DNA of 64,000 nucleotides, taken from assembly GCF_022819085.1 (NCBI RefSeq), contig NZ_JALHAG010000004.1:434001-498000 (forward strand), in the 5' to 3' direction. The stretch's first letter is position 1. Each line of letters opens with the position of its first letter. This DNA is from Planococcus ruber (GTDB taxonomy: Bacteria; Bacillota; Bacilli; Bacillales_A; Planococcaceae). Positions 8,585-17,870 of this stretch are shown here, piece after piece. The notes beneath the pieces were generated by a model. It was not told the origin of the DNA. It did no database searches and was given only the letters and a program-made list of their open reading frames with translations. A program made the position numbers and the translations under genes.

Positions 8585-10296
8585 GCACTTCCCTCTCTGG
8601 AATTGCGGCTTCAAACGGAATCGCTTTTGCGAAAGCATTCAGATTGGAAAACCCAAAGCTGGATGTTGAAAAAACGACAGTCGAAGATACGGAAAAAGAA
8701 ATTTCCCGGCTGGACGCCGCTTTAGCAAAATCCGTAGCCGAACTTGAAGTGATCCAACAACGGACGCGCGAGCAGATAAGCGACAAAGAAGCTGCAATTT
8801 TTGGTGCGCACTTGCTCGTACTCAGCGATCCTGAACTGATTGGACCGATCAAAGAAAAAATTACAAATGACAAGCAAAATGCCGAGTCGGCTTTAAAAGA
8901 GACAGCGGATGGTTTCGTTGCCATGTTCGAAGCGATGGACAACGAATACATGAAGGAACGGGCTGCGGATATCCGCGATGTGACGAAGCGTGTCCTTGCC
9001 CACCTTCTCGGCGTCTCCATCCAGAACCCAAGCATGATTTCGGAAGAAGTGATCATCATTGCGGAGGATTTGACGCCTTCTGATACGGTTCAACTCAATC
9101 CGCAATTCGTGCAAGGCTTTGTGACAGAAATCGGCGGACGTACGTCGCATTCAGCGATTCTTGCGAGAACACTTGAAATTCCCGCTGTCGTCGGTGCGAA
9201 ATCATTGATGGGGACGATTCAAAACGGCGTTTCGGTTATTGTCGACGGCTTGGATGGCCAAGTCCTGATCGATCCGGACGAAGCAACGATTGCCGAATAT
9301 CAAGCGAAAAAAGCCCAATACGAAGAACAAAAAGCCGAATGGGCAAAATTGAAAAATGAAGCCACGGTAACTGCAGACGGCCAAGCCGTTGAAATCGGCG
9401 CCAACATCGGAACGCCTAAAGATACAACCGGGGTTCTTGAAAACGGCGGCGAAGCGATCGGCCTTTACCGGACCGAGTTTCTTTATATGGGGCGGGATGA
9501 ATTCCCGACAGAAGAGCAGCAGTACGAAGCATATGCTGCTGTATTAAAAGCAATGGATGGCAAACCGACCGTGGTCCGTACGTTGGATATCGGCGGCGAT
9601 AAAGAGCTTTCCTATTTGGATTTGCCAAAAGAACTCAACCCTTTCCTTGGCCTCAGAGCGATCCGTTTATGCCTGGAAATGCCGGACATGTTCCAGACCC
9701 AGCTCCGCGCTTTGCTTCGCGCAAGTGTCCACGGCAACTTGAAGATCATGTTCCCGATGATTGCGACGTTGGAAGAGTTCCGCGAAGCGAAGGCATTGCT
9801 GCTGGAAGAAAAAGCGAAATTGCTTGAAGAAGGCATCGAAGTGAGCGACAGCATCGAAGTGGGCATCATGGTGGAAATTCCATCCACGGCAGTTATGGCC
9901 GATGTGTTTGCGAAAGAAGTGGACTTCTTCTCGATCGGCACCAATGACTTGATCCAATACACGATGGCTGCAGACCGGATGAATGAACAAGTATCTTATT
10001 TGTATCAACCGTTCAATCCGGCGATCTTGCGGCTGGTGAAAATGGTCATTGATGCGTCGCACCGGGAAGGAAAATGGACCGGCATGTGCGGAGAAATGGC
10101 AGGCGATGAAATTGCCATCCCAATCCTGCTCGGCCTCGGACTCGATGAATTCTCAATGAGCGCTTCATCGATCTTAAAAGCACGTGCGCAAATCAGCAAA
10201 TTATCTAAAGCGGAAATGGCGAGCCATACCGAACGCATTTTAGCGCTTGGCACTTCTGATGAAGTTGAAGCTTACGTAAAATCGATTGTTTCATAA
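8581..10296 (+). CDS. ptsI: PTS Enzyme I (phosphoenolpyruvate-protein phosphotransferase)
   Basis: 571 residues, the usual length for EI. The phospho-histidine H190 lies in [12 protein letters not shown]. The C-terminal PEP-binding barrel contains [26 protein letters not shown] and the proton-donor cysteine in GMCGEMAGD. The enzyme takes phosphate from PEP and passes it to HPr, starting the chain to FruA and MtlA/MtlF. The start is ATG at 8581 inside the end of ptsH, which couples the two genes. A strong bidirectional terminator follows. Confidence 0.98.
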   Translation: MSTSLSGIAASNGIAFAKAFRLENPKLDVEKTTVEDTEKEISRLDAALAKSVAELEVIQQRTREQISDKEAAIFGAHLLVLSDPELIGPIKEKITNDKQNAESALKETADGFVAMFEAMDNEYMKERAADIRDVTKRVLAHLLGVSIQNPSMISEEVIIIAEDLTPSDTVQLNPQFVQGFVTEIGGRTSHSAILARTLEIPAVVGAKSLMGTIQNGVSVIVDGLDGQVLIDPDEATIAEYQAKKAQYEEQKAEWAKLKNEATVTADGQAVEIGANIGTPKDTTGVLENGGEAIGLYRTEFLYMGRDEFPTEEQQYEAYAAVLKAMDGKPTVVRTLDIGGDKELSYLDLPKELNPFLGLRAIRLCLEMPDMFQTQLRALLRASVHGNLKIMFPMIATLEEFREAKALLLEEKAKLLEEGIEVSDSIEVGIMVEIPSTAVMADVFAKEVDFFSIGTNDLIQYTMAADRMNEQVSYLYQPFNPAILRLVKMVIDASHREGKWTGMCGEMAGDEIAIPILLGLGLDEFSMSASSILKARAQISKLSKAEMASHTERILALGTSDEVEAYVKSIVS

Positions 10297-10297
10297 T

Positions 10298-10331
10298 AAA
10301 AACCAGTGGGGATTCAACCCCACTGGTTTTA
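10298..10331. terminator. Bidirectional terminator after ptsI
   Basis: ACCAGTGGGG and CCCCACTGGT arms with a 6-nt loop, A-rich before and T-rich after. It also serves the convergent small acidic gene. Confidence 0.92.
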
Positions 10332-10490
10332 TTCTTTTTCGGATTCTTCTTTCCCGGTATTGGCAGTTTTTTTGAACTGCTTCAGCTGTTCTTCTTTGTC
10401 TTGTTCGGGTTCAAAATCCGGAAGGTCTGCATTCGGCATTTCAGTGAATTCTTCCTTGTCTTTCTCTTCTTCCCTTTTTTTATCAGCCAT
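10329..10490 (-). CDS. Small highly charged protein of unknown function
   Basis: A 53-residue protein, almost entirely Lys, Glu, Asp and Gln, with no hydrophobic segment and no cysteine. The start is ATG at 10490, with GGAGGAGTG eight bases upstream; a longer frame has no such site. Low complexity and charge suggest a disordered cytoplasmic protein of the kind common in Bacillales. No family is recognised. It ends in the shared terminator of ptsI. Confidence 0.6.
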   Translation of the reverse strand: MADKKREEEKDKEEFTEMPNADLPDFEPEQDKEEQLKQFKKTANTGKEESEKE

Positions 10491-10557
10491 CGTCTCACTC
10501 CTCCGGTAAATTTGTCGTCTTATTGGCTGTTTACCCGAAATCAGGCAACGCAATCCC

Positions 10558-11484
10558 TTATTTGCTGAGTGTGTCGATCAACCCCATCGCACTGACTTCA
10601 AGATCCAATTGGATAATTTCATATACCAGATGGTTTTCCGGAACGCCTAATGCCTCCAAATGGACTCTAACCCGGTTCATTAACCGAGCGGCTAAATCGG
10701 CAGCGCATCCTCCTGCTGACCAAACAGATTTTGCCTCTTCTACAAAAATCCCAAGCCAATTTTCCACTTGAGCCAGCGCTTCTTCCGAAAAGGAAGATTT
10801 GCTGTAATGGCCGTAGTAAATCGCATCAAACTGGGCATCCCGAAAGCGTTCGATTGCTGATTGCATAGCGACGGGATCGAATTGATTCGGTGAAGTCGAC
10901 GGCAAGTAAAATTCGATGCCGTCTTTTGCCAGTTGTTCGTAGCGGATGCCGACTGTATCCCCTGCAAAAACACCGTTGCTCGGCGGATGGATGATGGAAA
11001 AATGATGTTTTGCATGGCCTGGCGTATCCCAGAATTCCAATCGGCATCCCGCTCCGATATCGAGCTGGTCCCCTTCTGTTTTTACAAGCAGCCGCTCTTC
11101 CGGAATGGCAATAATCGGATCGAATAATTGCTCGAATTTATCTCCGTAGACCTCTTTCGCTCCAGCGATCAACCGTCTGGGGTCCGCTAAAAGGCGCGCT
11201 CCCTTAGGGTGGACCACTACTTTTGCGTTCGGGCATTCCTCAAGCAATAAGCCCGCTCCCCCGGCATGGTCTAAATGGATATGGGTGACAATTATGTATT
11301 TCACACTTTCCAGTGAAAGCCCGAGCTCGTGAAACCCTTTTTTAATATATGGAACAGAAGGGCTCGCGCATGTGTCAATCAAGGTCAGCTCTTCTTCGGT
11401 TAACACATAGGTGCCTGTCCGTTCTTCCACTTTTAAATCATGGTCATCAATGATAAAAATTCGGTCATCCAATTGCTGCGGCAT
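10558..11484 (-). CDS. Metallo-beta-lactamase-fold hydrolase
   Basis: A 308-residue MBL-fold protein. The metal-binding motif HxHxDH is seen as THIHLDHAGG (H68, H70, D72, H73). Further ligands are expected in TPGHAKHH and FAGDTVG, and YGHYSKS near residue 232 supplies a late histidine. It lacks glyoxalase II or ribonuclease Z signatures and is probably a hydrolase of small thioesters, lactones or similar esters. Start ATG at 11484 with GAGAGGGGA upstream. Its 3' end is about 65 bp from the small charged gene. Confidence 0.85.
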   Translation of the reverse strand: MPQQLDDRIFIIDDHDLKVEERTGTYVLTEEELTLIDTCASPSVPYIKKGFHELGLSLESVKYIIVTHIHLDHAGGAGLLLEECPNAKVVVHPKGARLLADPRRLIAGAKEVYGDKFEQLFDPIIAIPEERLLVKTEGDQLDIGAGCRLEFWDTPGHAKHHFSIIHPPSNGVFAGDTVGIRYEQLAKDGIEFYLPSTSPNQFDPVAMQSAIERFRDAQFDAIYYGHYSKSSFSEEALAQVENWLGIFVEEAKSVWSAGGCAADLAARLMNRVRVHLEALGVPENHLVYEIIQLDLEVSAMGLIDTLSK

Positions 11485-11569
11485 CGTATTTTCCCCTCTC
11501 TTAAACTAGATTGAATATTCACCCATTTTAACAAATTTCTGAAACAAGACCAATGAATAAGGGGCAAAT

Positions 11570-11606
11570 AAAAAAGCAAGAAGACTCTATAAGTCCCCTT
11601 GCTTTC
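11570..11606 (-). terminator. Terminator of yfkAB
   Basis: AAAGCAAG and CTTGCTTT arms with an internal GACT/AGTC stem. On the minus strand a run of six T follows. It lies just after the stop of the radical SAM gene. Confidence 0.8.
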
Positions 11607-11615
11607 AAATCGCAT

Positions 11616-12737
11616 TTAGATTCTAGCTTTATTTTTCGTAAAATCTTGGTCAGCGTAATAAGCGTCTTTCACGAGCAGGTTCGGCCCTAGGCATTTGACA
11701 GCCGGACAATGGCAGGCGATTGTCTTAGCCAATGGACGTTCCAGCCAGCGGTCCAGCATCTCAGGCAGCGAGTCGGTTTGGATATTGCCCATTGGCGGCG
11801 TGTCGCCAAAATCTGTAACGATCACTTCTCCAGTAAAGACGTTGACATTCAAACGGGACCGGCCATCCGGGTCATTCCGGACCGTGACGTTTTTGCTGCT
11901 GCGAATCCGGTTCAGCAGCTGAATATCTTCATCGTCCATACTACACGGATAAAACGGAAGCGTTCCAAAGAGCATCCAAACGTCTTCATTGCGTTCATCA
12001 AGCAATTGATGGATCGCTTTTCGCGTTTCATCGAGCGGCAGCACTTCGAGCTGGCTCGCAAAATCGCTAGGGTACATCGGGTGTACTTCGTGCCTTGCAC
12101 ATTTCATTTCTTCGATCACTTGTTTATGGATTTTGGCAAGATGCGGCAATGTCCGTTTATTGAGCATCGTTTCAGCAGAGACCATCACGCCCGCTTCAGC
12201 TAAAGCCCGGCTATTATCGATCATGCGCTTGAATTGTGCTGCTCGACGTTCACGCGGCGGCTGGCGTTCCATATTGGCAAATCCGCCGTCCACAAAATCG
12301 TCAATCGTGCCCCAGTTATGGGAGATATGCAAGACGTCCAAATAAGGGGCAATCAGCATATACCGTTCAAGCGGCATCGTCAGGTTCGAGTTCATTTGGG
12401 TACGGATGCCGCGATCATGTGCATATTTCATCAACGGCAAAACGATCTGCTCGACAGACTTTTTGGAAAACATCGGTTCTCCGCCTGTAATGCTGATTGT
12501 CCGTAAATGCGGAATTTCCTCAAGGCGGGCGATCAACAAATCGATCGGCAAGGCATCCGGGTCTTTATGCTGCAGCATGTAGCCGACCGCACAATGCTCA
12601 CAGCGCATATTGCAAAGGTACGTCGTTGTAAATTCAATGCTCGATAAAGTCAATTTGCCGTGCTGTTCGATGTCCATGTATGCTTCCCAAGGATCAAATT
12701 CCGGCGTTATTTCTTTCATTTGCTGTGGTGTATTCAT
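11616..12737 (-). CDS. yfkAB: Radical SAM/CxCxxxxC protein YfkAB
   Basis: A 373-residue radical SAM enzyme. The cluster-binding CxxxCxxC motif is CNMRCEHC (C42, C46, C49), followed by ITGGEPMFS for SAM binding. A C-terminal CxCxxxxC motif (C342, C344, C349) matches the hallmark of the YfkAB family. This points to a [4Fe-4S] enzyme with an auxiliary metal site, reaction unknown. In Bacillus subtilis 168 the locus is annotated as two parts, yfkA and yfkB; here it is one uninterrupted frame. GTAAGGAG ribosome-binding site; monocistronic. Confidence 0.92.
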   Translation of the reverse strand: MNTPQQMKEITPEFDPWEAYMDIEQHGKLTLSSIEFTTTYLCNMRCEHCAVGYMLQHKDPDALPIDLLIARLEEIPHLRTISITGGEPMFSKKSVEQIVLPLMKYAHDRGIRTQMNSNLTMPLERYMLIAPYLDVLHISHNWGTIDDFVDGGFANMERQPPRERRAAQFKRMIDNSRALAEAGVMVSAETMLNKRTLPHLAKIHKQVIEEMKCARHEVHPMYPSDFASQLEVLPLDETRKAIHQLLDERNEDVWMLFGTLPFYPCSMDDEDIQLLNRIRSSKNVTVRNDPDGRSRLNVNVFTGEVIVTDFGDTPPMGNIQTDSLPEMLDRWLERPLAKTIACHCPAVKCLGPNLLVKDAYYADQDFTKNKARI

Positions 12738-12966
12738 GCTAAAGTCTCCTTACTTTTCTTCAGCTATTAATTATGAGCTTCGAAGTTAATCGGCGCAAGG
12801 CTATTCAAAAAGTCAGTTTTTTGATACTGTTCAAAAAATCATTCATGCTATGAGCGATTAAAGATTGATTTCACAGTGGATGGCTTTCTTTTGTTAAACG
12901 AATGGCGTTTATGGGTATATTCTAACATCAAGATTTCTTTAAAATACGAAAGGCGGTTGAATTATA

Positions 12967-13833
12967 TTGCCAGCTCATTATGAGACCGTTCCAGCTTGGG
13001 ACGAACAGCAAGTCAAATCCACTTTGCCTATTCGCAGCGCAGATGGGCATAAAGGAAGCTTCGGGACAGGTTTATTGATTGCCGGAACCCGTGATATGCC
13101 AGGCGCTGCACTTCTCGCGGGTCTAGGCGCCATGAGAAGCGGTTTAGGGAAACTCGAAATTGCAACAGAAGCGGAAGTGATTCCGATGATCCTCCCTTCA
13201 CTTCCTGAAGCCACCTATATAAGAAACATTGAAGAAGCACTCTCTGCCAATGACTTTAAATTTGATGGATATAAAGCAATCGCCATCGGCCCCGGAAAAA
13301 TTCCGGATAGCCAGATGGAACAGAACTTAGTAAAGTTATTCCAGTCAGAAGTTCCGGTTATACTCGATGCCGGAGCTTTGTCAAAACGCTCTTATCCCAA
13401 AAGAAATGCACCCACCATCTTGACGCCGCATCCTGGGGAGTTCTCTAGAATCAGCGGAATCCCAGTAGAAGAGATCGCTAGAGATAATGCACAACATGCA
13501 AAACGCTTAGCAAAAGAACTCCATGCGACAATCGTTTTAAAAGGTCCCGAAACGGTGATTGCTTTTCCGGACGGCGAAGCTTGGACAAATCCGACCGGCA
13601 ATTCCGCTCTCTCAAAAGGCGGCACCGGCGATACGCTGACTGGCATGATGCTCGGGATGCTGTGCTGCCATGACAACTGGAAACACGCGGTATTAAATGC
13701 AGTTTATTTGCACGGTGCATGCGCAGAACATTGGACGAAAACGAAATCGCCCCATACCTTATTGGCCCACGAACTCTCTTCTATGCTTCCGGAAGTTTGG
13801 AAAAGCCTGGAGGGCCTTTCATCAGAGGAATAA
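12967..13833 (+). CDS. nnrD: ADP-dependent NAD(P)H-hydrate dehydratase
   Basis: A 288-residue ribokinase-fold repair enzyme (YjeF C-terminal/CARKD domain, YxkO in Bacillus) that dehydrates damaged NAD(P)HX back to NAD(P)H. It has GHKGSFGTGLLIAGT at residues 27-41, TPHPGEFSR at 153-161 and the nucleotide-binding NPTGNSALSKGGTGDTLTG at 208-226 with catalytic D222. The start is a TTG at 12967 preceded by AAAGGCGG. The N-terminal epimerase domain NnrE is absent, as is usual for the single-domain form. Confidence 0.92.
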   Translation: MPAHYETVPAWDEQQVKSTLPIRSADGHKGSFGTGLLIAGTRDMPGAALLAGLGAMRSGLGKLEIATEAEVIPMILPSLPEATYIRNIEEALSANDFKFDGYKAIAIGPGKIPDSQMEQNLVKLFQSEVPVILDAGALSKRSYPKRNAPTILTPHPGEFSRISGIPVEEIARDNAQHAKRLAKELHATIVLKGPETVIAFPDGEAWTNPTGNSALSKGGTGDTLTGMMLGMLCCHDNWKHAVLNAVYLHGACAEHWTKTKSPHTLLAHELSSMLPEVWKSLEGLSSEE

Positions 13834-13875
13834 TAGACCTGTTAGTAAAATTTATGTGTGTCGGGAGGAATTGCT

Positions 13876-14583
13876 ATGGCAAAAGTAAAAACAACAGAAT
13901 CTTTGATTGGCGGCTATTTCTCGACTTTATTGCGTACCAATTTCGGCAAGGGCCCCACTTCCGTATTCGTCGCTATCAATGGTCCTTATTTAGCCATCCA
14001 TCTTCGCGGATTTATAGGGCCGATGGAAAAAATTCTATTGAAACAAAATGAAATGAAACGCATTATGGAAATCCGGGATCTATTGTTGAATGAGTTGCGA
14101 TCGGATATCATTTTGGAATTATGGAAAATTGCCAACCTTGAAATTCAGGAAATCTATGCAGACTGGGATTTGCAGAATGAAACAGGTTTGATCATCGGTG
14201 TGATTAAAGCGGATGACGGAAAAAAAGAGATGCCGTGGCCTAAAGAAGTTGATCATAAGGCTTTTGAAGGCGAAATCAATAAAGCGAGTGCAAAAGCTGA
14301 AAAAACTCCAGAACAGACGAAGCTTGTCTGGTTGAATGACCGCATGATTTTGGTGGAACGGTCCGGAATCTTAATCCAGCTCGAGAAAGAACTGATCCGC
14401 ATCGGCGTTATAGAAGAATTAAAAATGGCCAAACGGCCCTTAGAGCGGAAAATGTTGGATATCAGCAGCATAGAAGCTATTGTTGAAAGAAAAGTCATCG
14501 AGACATTTGTTGATTGGAATTTCGAAAAAGATTTAGGTTATATGGTGTTCATCTTGGAAGCTCCCTCAAAAACTGGAAAATAA
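13876..14583 (+). CDS. DUF2294 domain protein with two tandem domain copies
   Basis: A 235-residue soluble protein starting at ATG 13876, where GGGAGG lies eight bases upstream; a GTG further upstream is poorly placed. The first half (about 1-110) has the DUF2294 layout ending in EIYADWDLQNETGLIIGVI. The second half (about 140-232) mirrors it, ending in ETFVDWNFEKDLGYMVFIL. Function is unknown; some relatives are annotated as transporter-associated. It follows nnrD by 42 bp in the same direction and ends at a strong terminator, so the two may be co-transcribed. Confidence 0.8.
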   Translation: MAKVKTTESLIGGYFSTLLRTNFGKGPTSVFVAINGPYLAIHLRGFIGPMEKILLKQNEMKRIMEIRDLLLNELRSDIILELWKIANLEIQEIYADWDLQNETGLIIGVIKADDGKKEMPWPKEVDHKAFEGEINKASAKAEKTPEQTKLVWLNDRMILVERSGILIQLEKELIRIGVIEELKMAKRPLERKMLDISSIEAIVERKVIETFVDWNFEKDLGYMVFILEAPSKTGK

Positions 14584-14624
14584 AAACTGGCCGAACTCCA
14601 ATGAGTTCGGCCAGTTTTTTTATC
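14584..14624. terminator. Bidirectional terminator between DUF2294 and cstA genes
   Basis: AACTGGCCGAACTC and GAGTTCGGCCAGTT arms with a 4-nt loop and a seven-T run on the plus strand. Confidence 0.92.
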
Positions 14625-16053
14625 ACTCTACGGCTACGGCGGTTTCCACATTGTCGATGCGGTTCTTTCTTGCTTTCGCATAGAACATAGCCACGATGAC
14701 AATTGTTAAGATCAAGCCGACAATAAAGGAAATATTCAAATCGAGATTGAAACCGATTTTTTGATTTAGTATATAAACGAACACCATATATGTGATGAAA
14801 ATGGCCGGTGCCATCGCAACCAAGTAATTCTTGCCTTGGATGTAGAGATACATCGTACCGATCCATAAAGCGATGGCAGCAGTTGCCTGATTTGCCCAGG
14901 AGAAATATCTCCATAAGAGGTTAAAGTCAATTTGAGTGAGCATGATAGACACTGCAAATAATGGGATAGCAATGATCAAACGCTTCATTATTTTCTGCTG
15001 GTCCAATTTGATGTAGTCGGCAATAATCGATCTGGCAGCACGGAAAGCCGTGTCCCCTGAAGTGATTGGCAGAACAATAGCACCGAGAACGGCGATGGTT
15101 CCCCCCACAGCACCAAGCAATGTCATCGAAACTTCATTTACGACAGCTGATGGTGTACCTGAGTTGATCATCGAACTTAATGTCTGCCCATCGAAAATAC
15201 TCATTGATGCAGCAGCCCAGATCATCGCGATGATCGCTTCAGCAATCATCATCCCGTAAAAGATGTAGCGGCCCTGTGATTCTTTTTGTACAGTCCGTGA
15301 AATGATTGGTGATTGTGTTGCATGGAATCCGGATAAAGCTCCGCATGTAATTGTAAAGAACAGCATTGGGAAGATCGGTAAATTATCCGGATGCAAATTC
15401 GTCAATGACAATTCAGGAATCTTATAATCCGAGAAGACAAGTGCAATACCGACGCCGAGTGTACCAATCAGCAAAACCGCTCCGAAATACGGATACAGGC
15501 GTCCGATAATTTTGTCGATTGGCAAGATGGTCGACAAGAAATAATACAAAAAGATGACGCCAATTAGTACGGCTACAGCCACTTTCCCGTCCAATAAAAT
15601 GGATAACAGCGATGCCGGTGTCGTAACGAATACCGTACCGACCAATAAAAGAAGCAATAACGCGAACACATTCACAATATGTTTGGAAACCGTGCCAAGG
15701 AATTTGCCGGCCAGTTCCGGAATATGCGCTCCTTTATTGCGGATGGAAATCATACCTGTCAAGTAATCGTGGACAGCTCCAGCAAAAATGGAACCGATGA
15801 CAATCCAAAGAAAAGCGACAGGTCCATATAATGCTCCCATAATCGGACCGAAAATCGGTCCCGTACCTGCGATATTCAGAAGTTGAATCATCGCATTTTT
15901 ATGTTTGTTCATCGGGACAAAGTCCACTCCGTCGCCATTAGCATAGGCTGGCGTCTTCCGGGATTCTGCCGGTGCAAACATTTTTTCGATGAATTTACCG
16001 TATGTAAAATAAGCGATGATGAGGATAATAATTGAAGCAAAGAATGTAATCAT
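14623..16053 (-). CDS. cstA: CstA-family carbon starvation protein (pyruvate/peptide transporter)
   Basis: A 476-residue polytopic membrane protein, the short CstA form of Firmicutes. It has an N-terminal segment ending in the conserved block with INKHKNAMI-like residues 49-57, NIAGTGPIFGPIMGALYGP and a charged loop RNKGAHIPELAG. About 12 or more hydrophobic helices follow. CstA proteins import peptides or pyruvate when preferred sugars run out. A sigma-A promoter and a downstream cre-like site support catabolite repression. AAAGAGG ribosome-binding site. Monocistronic. Confidence 0.92.
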   Translation of the reverse strand: MITFFASIIILIIAYFTYGKFIEKMFAPAESRKTPAYANGDGVDFVPMNKHKNAMIQLLNIAGTGPIFGPIMGALYGPVAFLWIVIGSIFAGAVHDYLTGMISIRNKGAHIPELAGKFLGTVSKHIVNVFALLLLLLVGTVFVTTPASLLSILLDGKVAVAVLIGVIFLYYFLSTILPIDKIIGRLYPYFGAVLLIGTLGVGIALVFSDYKIPELSLTNLHPDNLPIFPMLFFTITCGALSGFHATQSPIISRTVQKESQGRYIFYGMMIAEAIIAMIWAAASMSIFDGQTLSSMINSGTPSAVVNEVSMTLLGAVGGTIAVLGAIVLPITSGDTAFRAARSIIADYIKLDQQKIMKRLIIAIPLFAVSIMLTQIDFNLLWRYFSWANQATAAIALWIGTMYLYIQGKNYLVAMAPAIFITYMVFVYILNQKIGFNLDLNISFIVGLILTIVIVAMFYAKARKNRIDNVETAVAVE

Positions 16054-16079
16054 CTGGAACCTCTTTTCCTATTTTTCTT

Positions 16080-16093
16080 AGTAAACGCTTTCA
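16080..16093 (-). promoter_or_regulatory. cre-like CcpA site of cstA
   Basis: TGAAAGCGTTTACT on the minus strand, one mismatch (last base) from the consensus TGWAANCGNTNWCA. It lies about 27 bp before the cstA start and about 100 bp after the predicted transcription start, a roadblock position. Confidence 0.75.
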
Positions 16094-16199
16094 TAAAATA
16101 GCGATATTTGAACATAATTTTAACCAATTTTCCTCTTCTTGCATATTGGTTACGTATTCAATATGTAGAATAAAGCGAAAAGTATTACGAATGCCTCTA

Positions 16200-16228
16200 A
16201 TTATATTATTAGAATTTTCTTAAGTCAA
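16200..16228 (-). promoter_or_regulatory. Sigma-A promoter of cstA
   Basis: On the minus strand TTGACT (16228-16223), 17-bp spacer, TATAAT (16205-16200). This gives a leader of roughly 140 nt before cstA. Confidence 0.85.
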
Positions 16229-16256
16229 TATTTCACAATATTATTTTTAAAAAAAA

Positions 16257-16292
16257 GACAAAAAAGCTGCCATCTCGAAATGGCAGCTTTTA
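16257..16292 (-). terminator. Terminator of the SGNH hydrolase gene
   Basis: AAAAGCTGCCAT and ATGGCAGCTTTT arms with a short loop. The minus strand continues into a T-rich stretch. It lies just after the SGNH stop. Confidence 0.88.
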
Positions 16293-16294
16293 CG

Positions 16295-17029
16295 TCATAT
16301 TTGTTTAGCAGTAGCCGCTTCCCTTTCCGGAATGGAAATGCCGGTTGAAGCCAAGGTATTTAAGAGAAGCTCATGCATCATTTTATAGCCTTCTTCATTT
16401 GGATGGATTGCGTCCAGCCAAATGGAAGGGTTTTTCCCCATCGGCTCTGTACGCGAGATAATGATGCCTTCTTCGCCGATAGCCGAATTCCACATGCGGA
16501 ATAATAGATTGGTGAAGCCGAAATACTGCACTTCTTTTTTCATGGAGTTATAGAGGTTGTTTTGTACAATCAATTGATGTTCATTGAGGCTGCGCAAATG
16601 CCGATAAATCTCCAGGAGGTTTTTGCGGTAATTTTTCTTCAGGTTCGCAAACTGTTTGACCAGCCCTTTGGCACCGCTCCCTTTAAATCCGCGGAGCAAA
16701 TCATTGCCTCCGATATTCAGAAGCACCATATCGGCATCCGCCAAAACCCGGTCCCATTGCCCGTTTTGCAGCCGATCAACCAATCCATTGCTCGTTAAGC
16801 CATTGATCCCTAAATTTGTTACCGTACTATGGTGGAACGTTTCTTTCAGGTATTTGGCAATGCCGCCTCTTGTGCCGTAGCCGTAGGCAACGGAATCGCC
16901 TAAAATCACAATATGTTTTATTTCAATTTTTTCTTTGAAATTTTGAGTGGATCTTGCCCCTTTAATAAGGGACTTTGACATGTTTGTTTTCGCCAAAAAG
17001 CAGCACATCCCTTTCAAAGTTGATAACAT
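16295..17029 (-). CDS. GDSL/SGNH-family esterase or lipase
   Basis: A roughly 230-244 residue SGNH hydrolase. Block I is ILGDSVAYGYG with the nucleophile serine, the oxyanion glycine is in NLGINGLTSNG, the asparagine of block III is in NIGGNDLL, and the Asp-His pair is in DAIHPNEEGY. It hydrolyses an ester, probably a lipid or acylated sugar. No convincing signal peptide is present. The start is uncertain: ATG at 17029 or ATG at 16981, neither with a strong ribosome-binding site. Confidence 0.85.
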   Translation of the reverse strand: MLSTLKGMCCFLAKTNMSKSLIKGARSTQNFKEKIEIKHIVILGDSVAYGYGTRGGIAKYLKETFHHSTVTNLGINGLTSNGLVDRLQNGQWDRVLADADMVLLNIGGNDLLRGFKGSGAKGLVKQFANLKKNYRKNLLEIYRHLRSLNEHQLIVQNNLYNSMKKEVQYFGFTNLLFRMWNSAIGEEGIIISRTEPMGKNPSIWLDAIHPNEEGYKMMHELLLNTLASTGISIPEREAATAKQI

Positions 17030-17245
17030 TATTTTAACATAAAATGGGATAATTTTCGATTAAAGCGCCTTTCGATGGTCGTTCTCTCCATGCCAATTTT
17101 TTGCGATTTTCTTATCAAGCTCTCCTCCTTGGCAAAAATACGGCGGTATGGGCAGACTGTCGCTTTAGTTTCAATCCCTTGCATTTAAATACAGCTTAGC
17201 TTATCTTCAACAATAGGATCATCTATACAGACAGGAGAAATCGTT

Positions 17246-17812
17246 ATGAATCATTTCGATCAAACCCTGGAAACGTTCATCGAAAGCTTTGGGTGGCTAG
17301 CCCCTATTCTATTTGTGGCTCTGCATTTAATCAGGCCGATCTTATTCCTTCCTGTCATTGTCGTATGCATTGTCGGCGGCGTAGTTTTCGGTTTTTTTGA
17401 AGGTGCACTTCTTTCTTTTATCGGATTGTCTCTCATGAGCTTCGTTTCATATGTACTGGTCAATAAATTCCCGAACTTCCGGGAGAAAATGTCGAAGCTT
17501 AAAGACAAAATGTTTCCAGACCGGACGCTGTCAGTCGGCCAAGTGATGATTTTGCGCATCATGCCTTTCATTCACTTTCATCTGCTGTCGCTTTATTTGA
17601 TGGAAATGACTAAAAATTTGCGGGAGTATATGTATTTTTCAACACTTGGGCTCATTATGCCAGCAATCCTCTACACGGCATTTGGCCAAGCGATAACGGA
17701 AATGCCCTGGTATGTCAGCCTCTTGATGTTTATCATCCTCGCTATTTTATTTGCGGCCATTGAGCGCTACAACAAGCACCATATGAATGCCCAAAACAAT
17801 AAACTTTCTTAA
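17246..17812 (+). CDS. TVP38/TMEM64 (VTT-domain) membrane protein
   Basis: A 188-residue membrane protein with four to five hydrophobic segments. The VTT-domain features are LRPILFLPVIVVCIVGGVVFG-type residues 28-50 with a re-entrant GxxFGFxxG motif and a central cytoplasmic loop with FREKMSKL. DedA/VTT proteins are lipid scramblase-like or undecaprenyl-phosphate carriers in studied members; the specific role here is unknown. ACAGGAGA ribosome-binding site. It is convergent with the MHYT gene and shares its terminator. Confidence 0.8.
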   Translation: MNHFDQTLETFIESFGWLAPILFVALHLIRPILFLPVIVVCIVGGVVFGFFEGALLSFIGLSLMSFVSYVLVNKFPNFREKMSKLKDKMFPDRTLSVGQVMILRIMPFIHFHLLSLYLMEMTKNLREYMYFSTLGLIMPAILYTAFGQAITEMPWYVSLLMFIILAILFAAIERYNKHHMNAQNNKLS

Positions 17813-17828
17813 TCGGGCTAAATAAGGG

Positions 17829-17870
17829 GCAAAAAAAGGCTGAACGCATTTGCGTTCAGCCTTTTTTTAC
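17829..17870. terminator. Bidirectional terminator between VTT and MHYT genes
   Basis: AAAGGCTGAACGCA and TGCGTTCAGCCTTT arms with a 2-nt loop centre and seven-base A and T runs on either side. Confidence 0.93.

Noticed and set aside
8544-9059. 171-codon minus-strand frame opposite ptsI
   Set aside because: Antisense shadow of a highly conserved gene; no ribosome-binding site.
16094-16199. Riboswitch in the long cstA leader
   Set aside because: No conserved aptamer elements or terminator/antiterminator pair seen; the cre site explains control.
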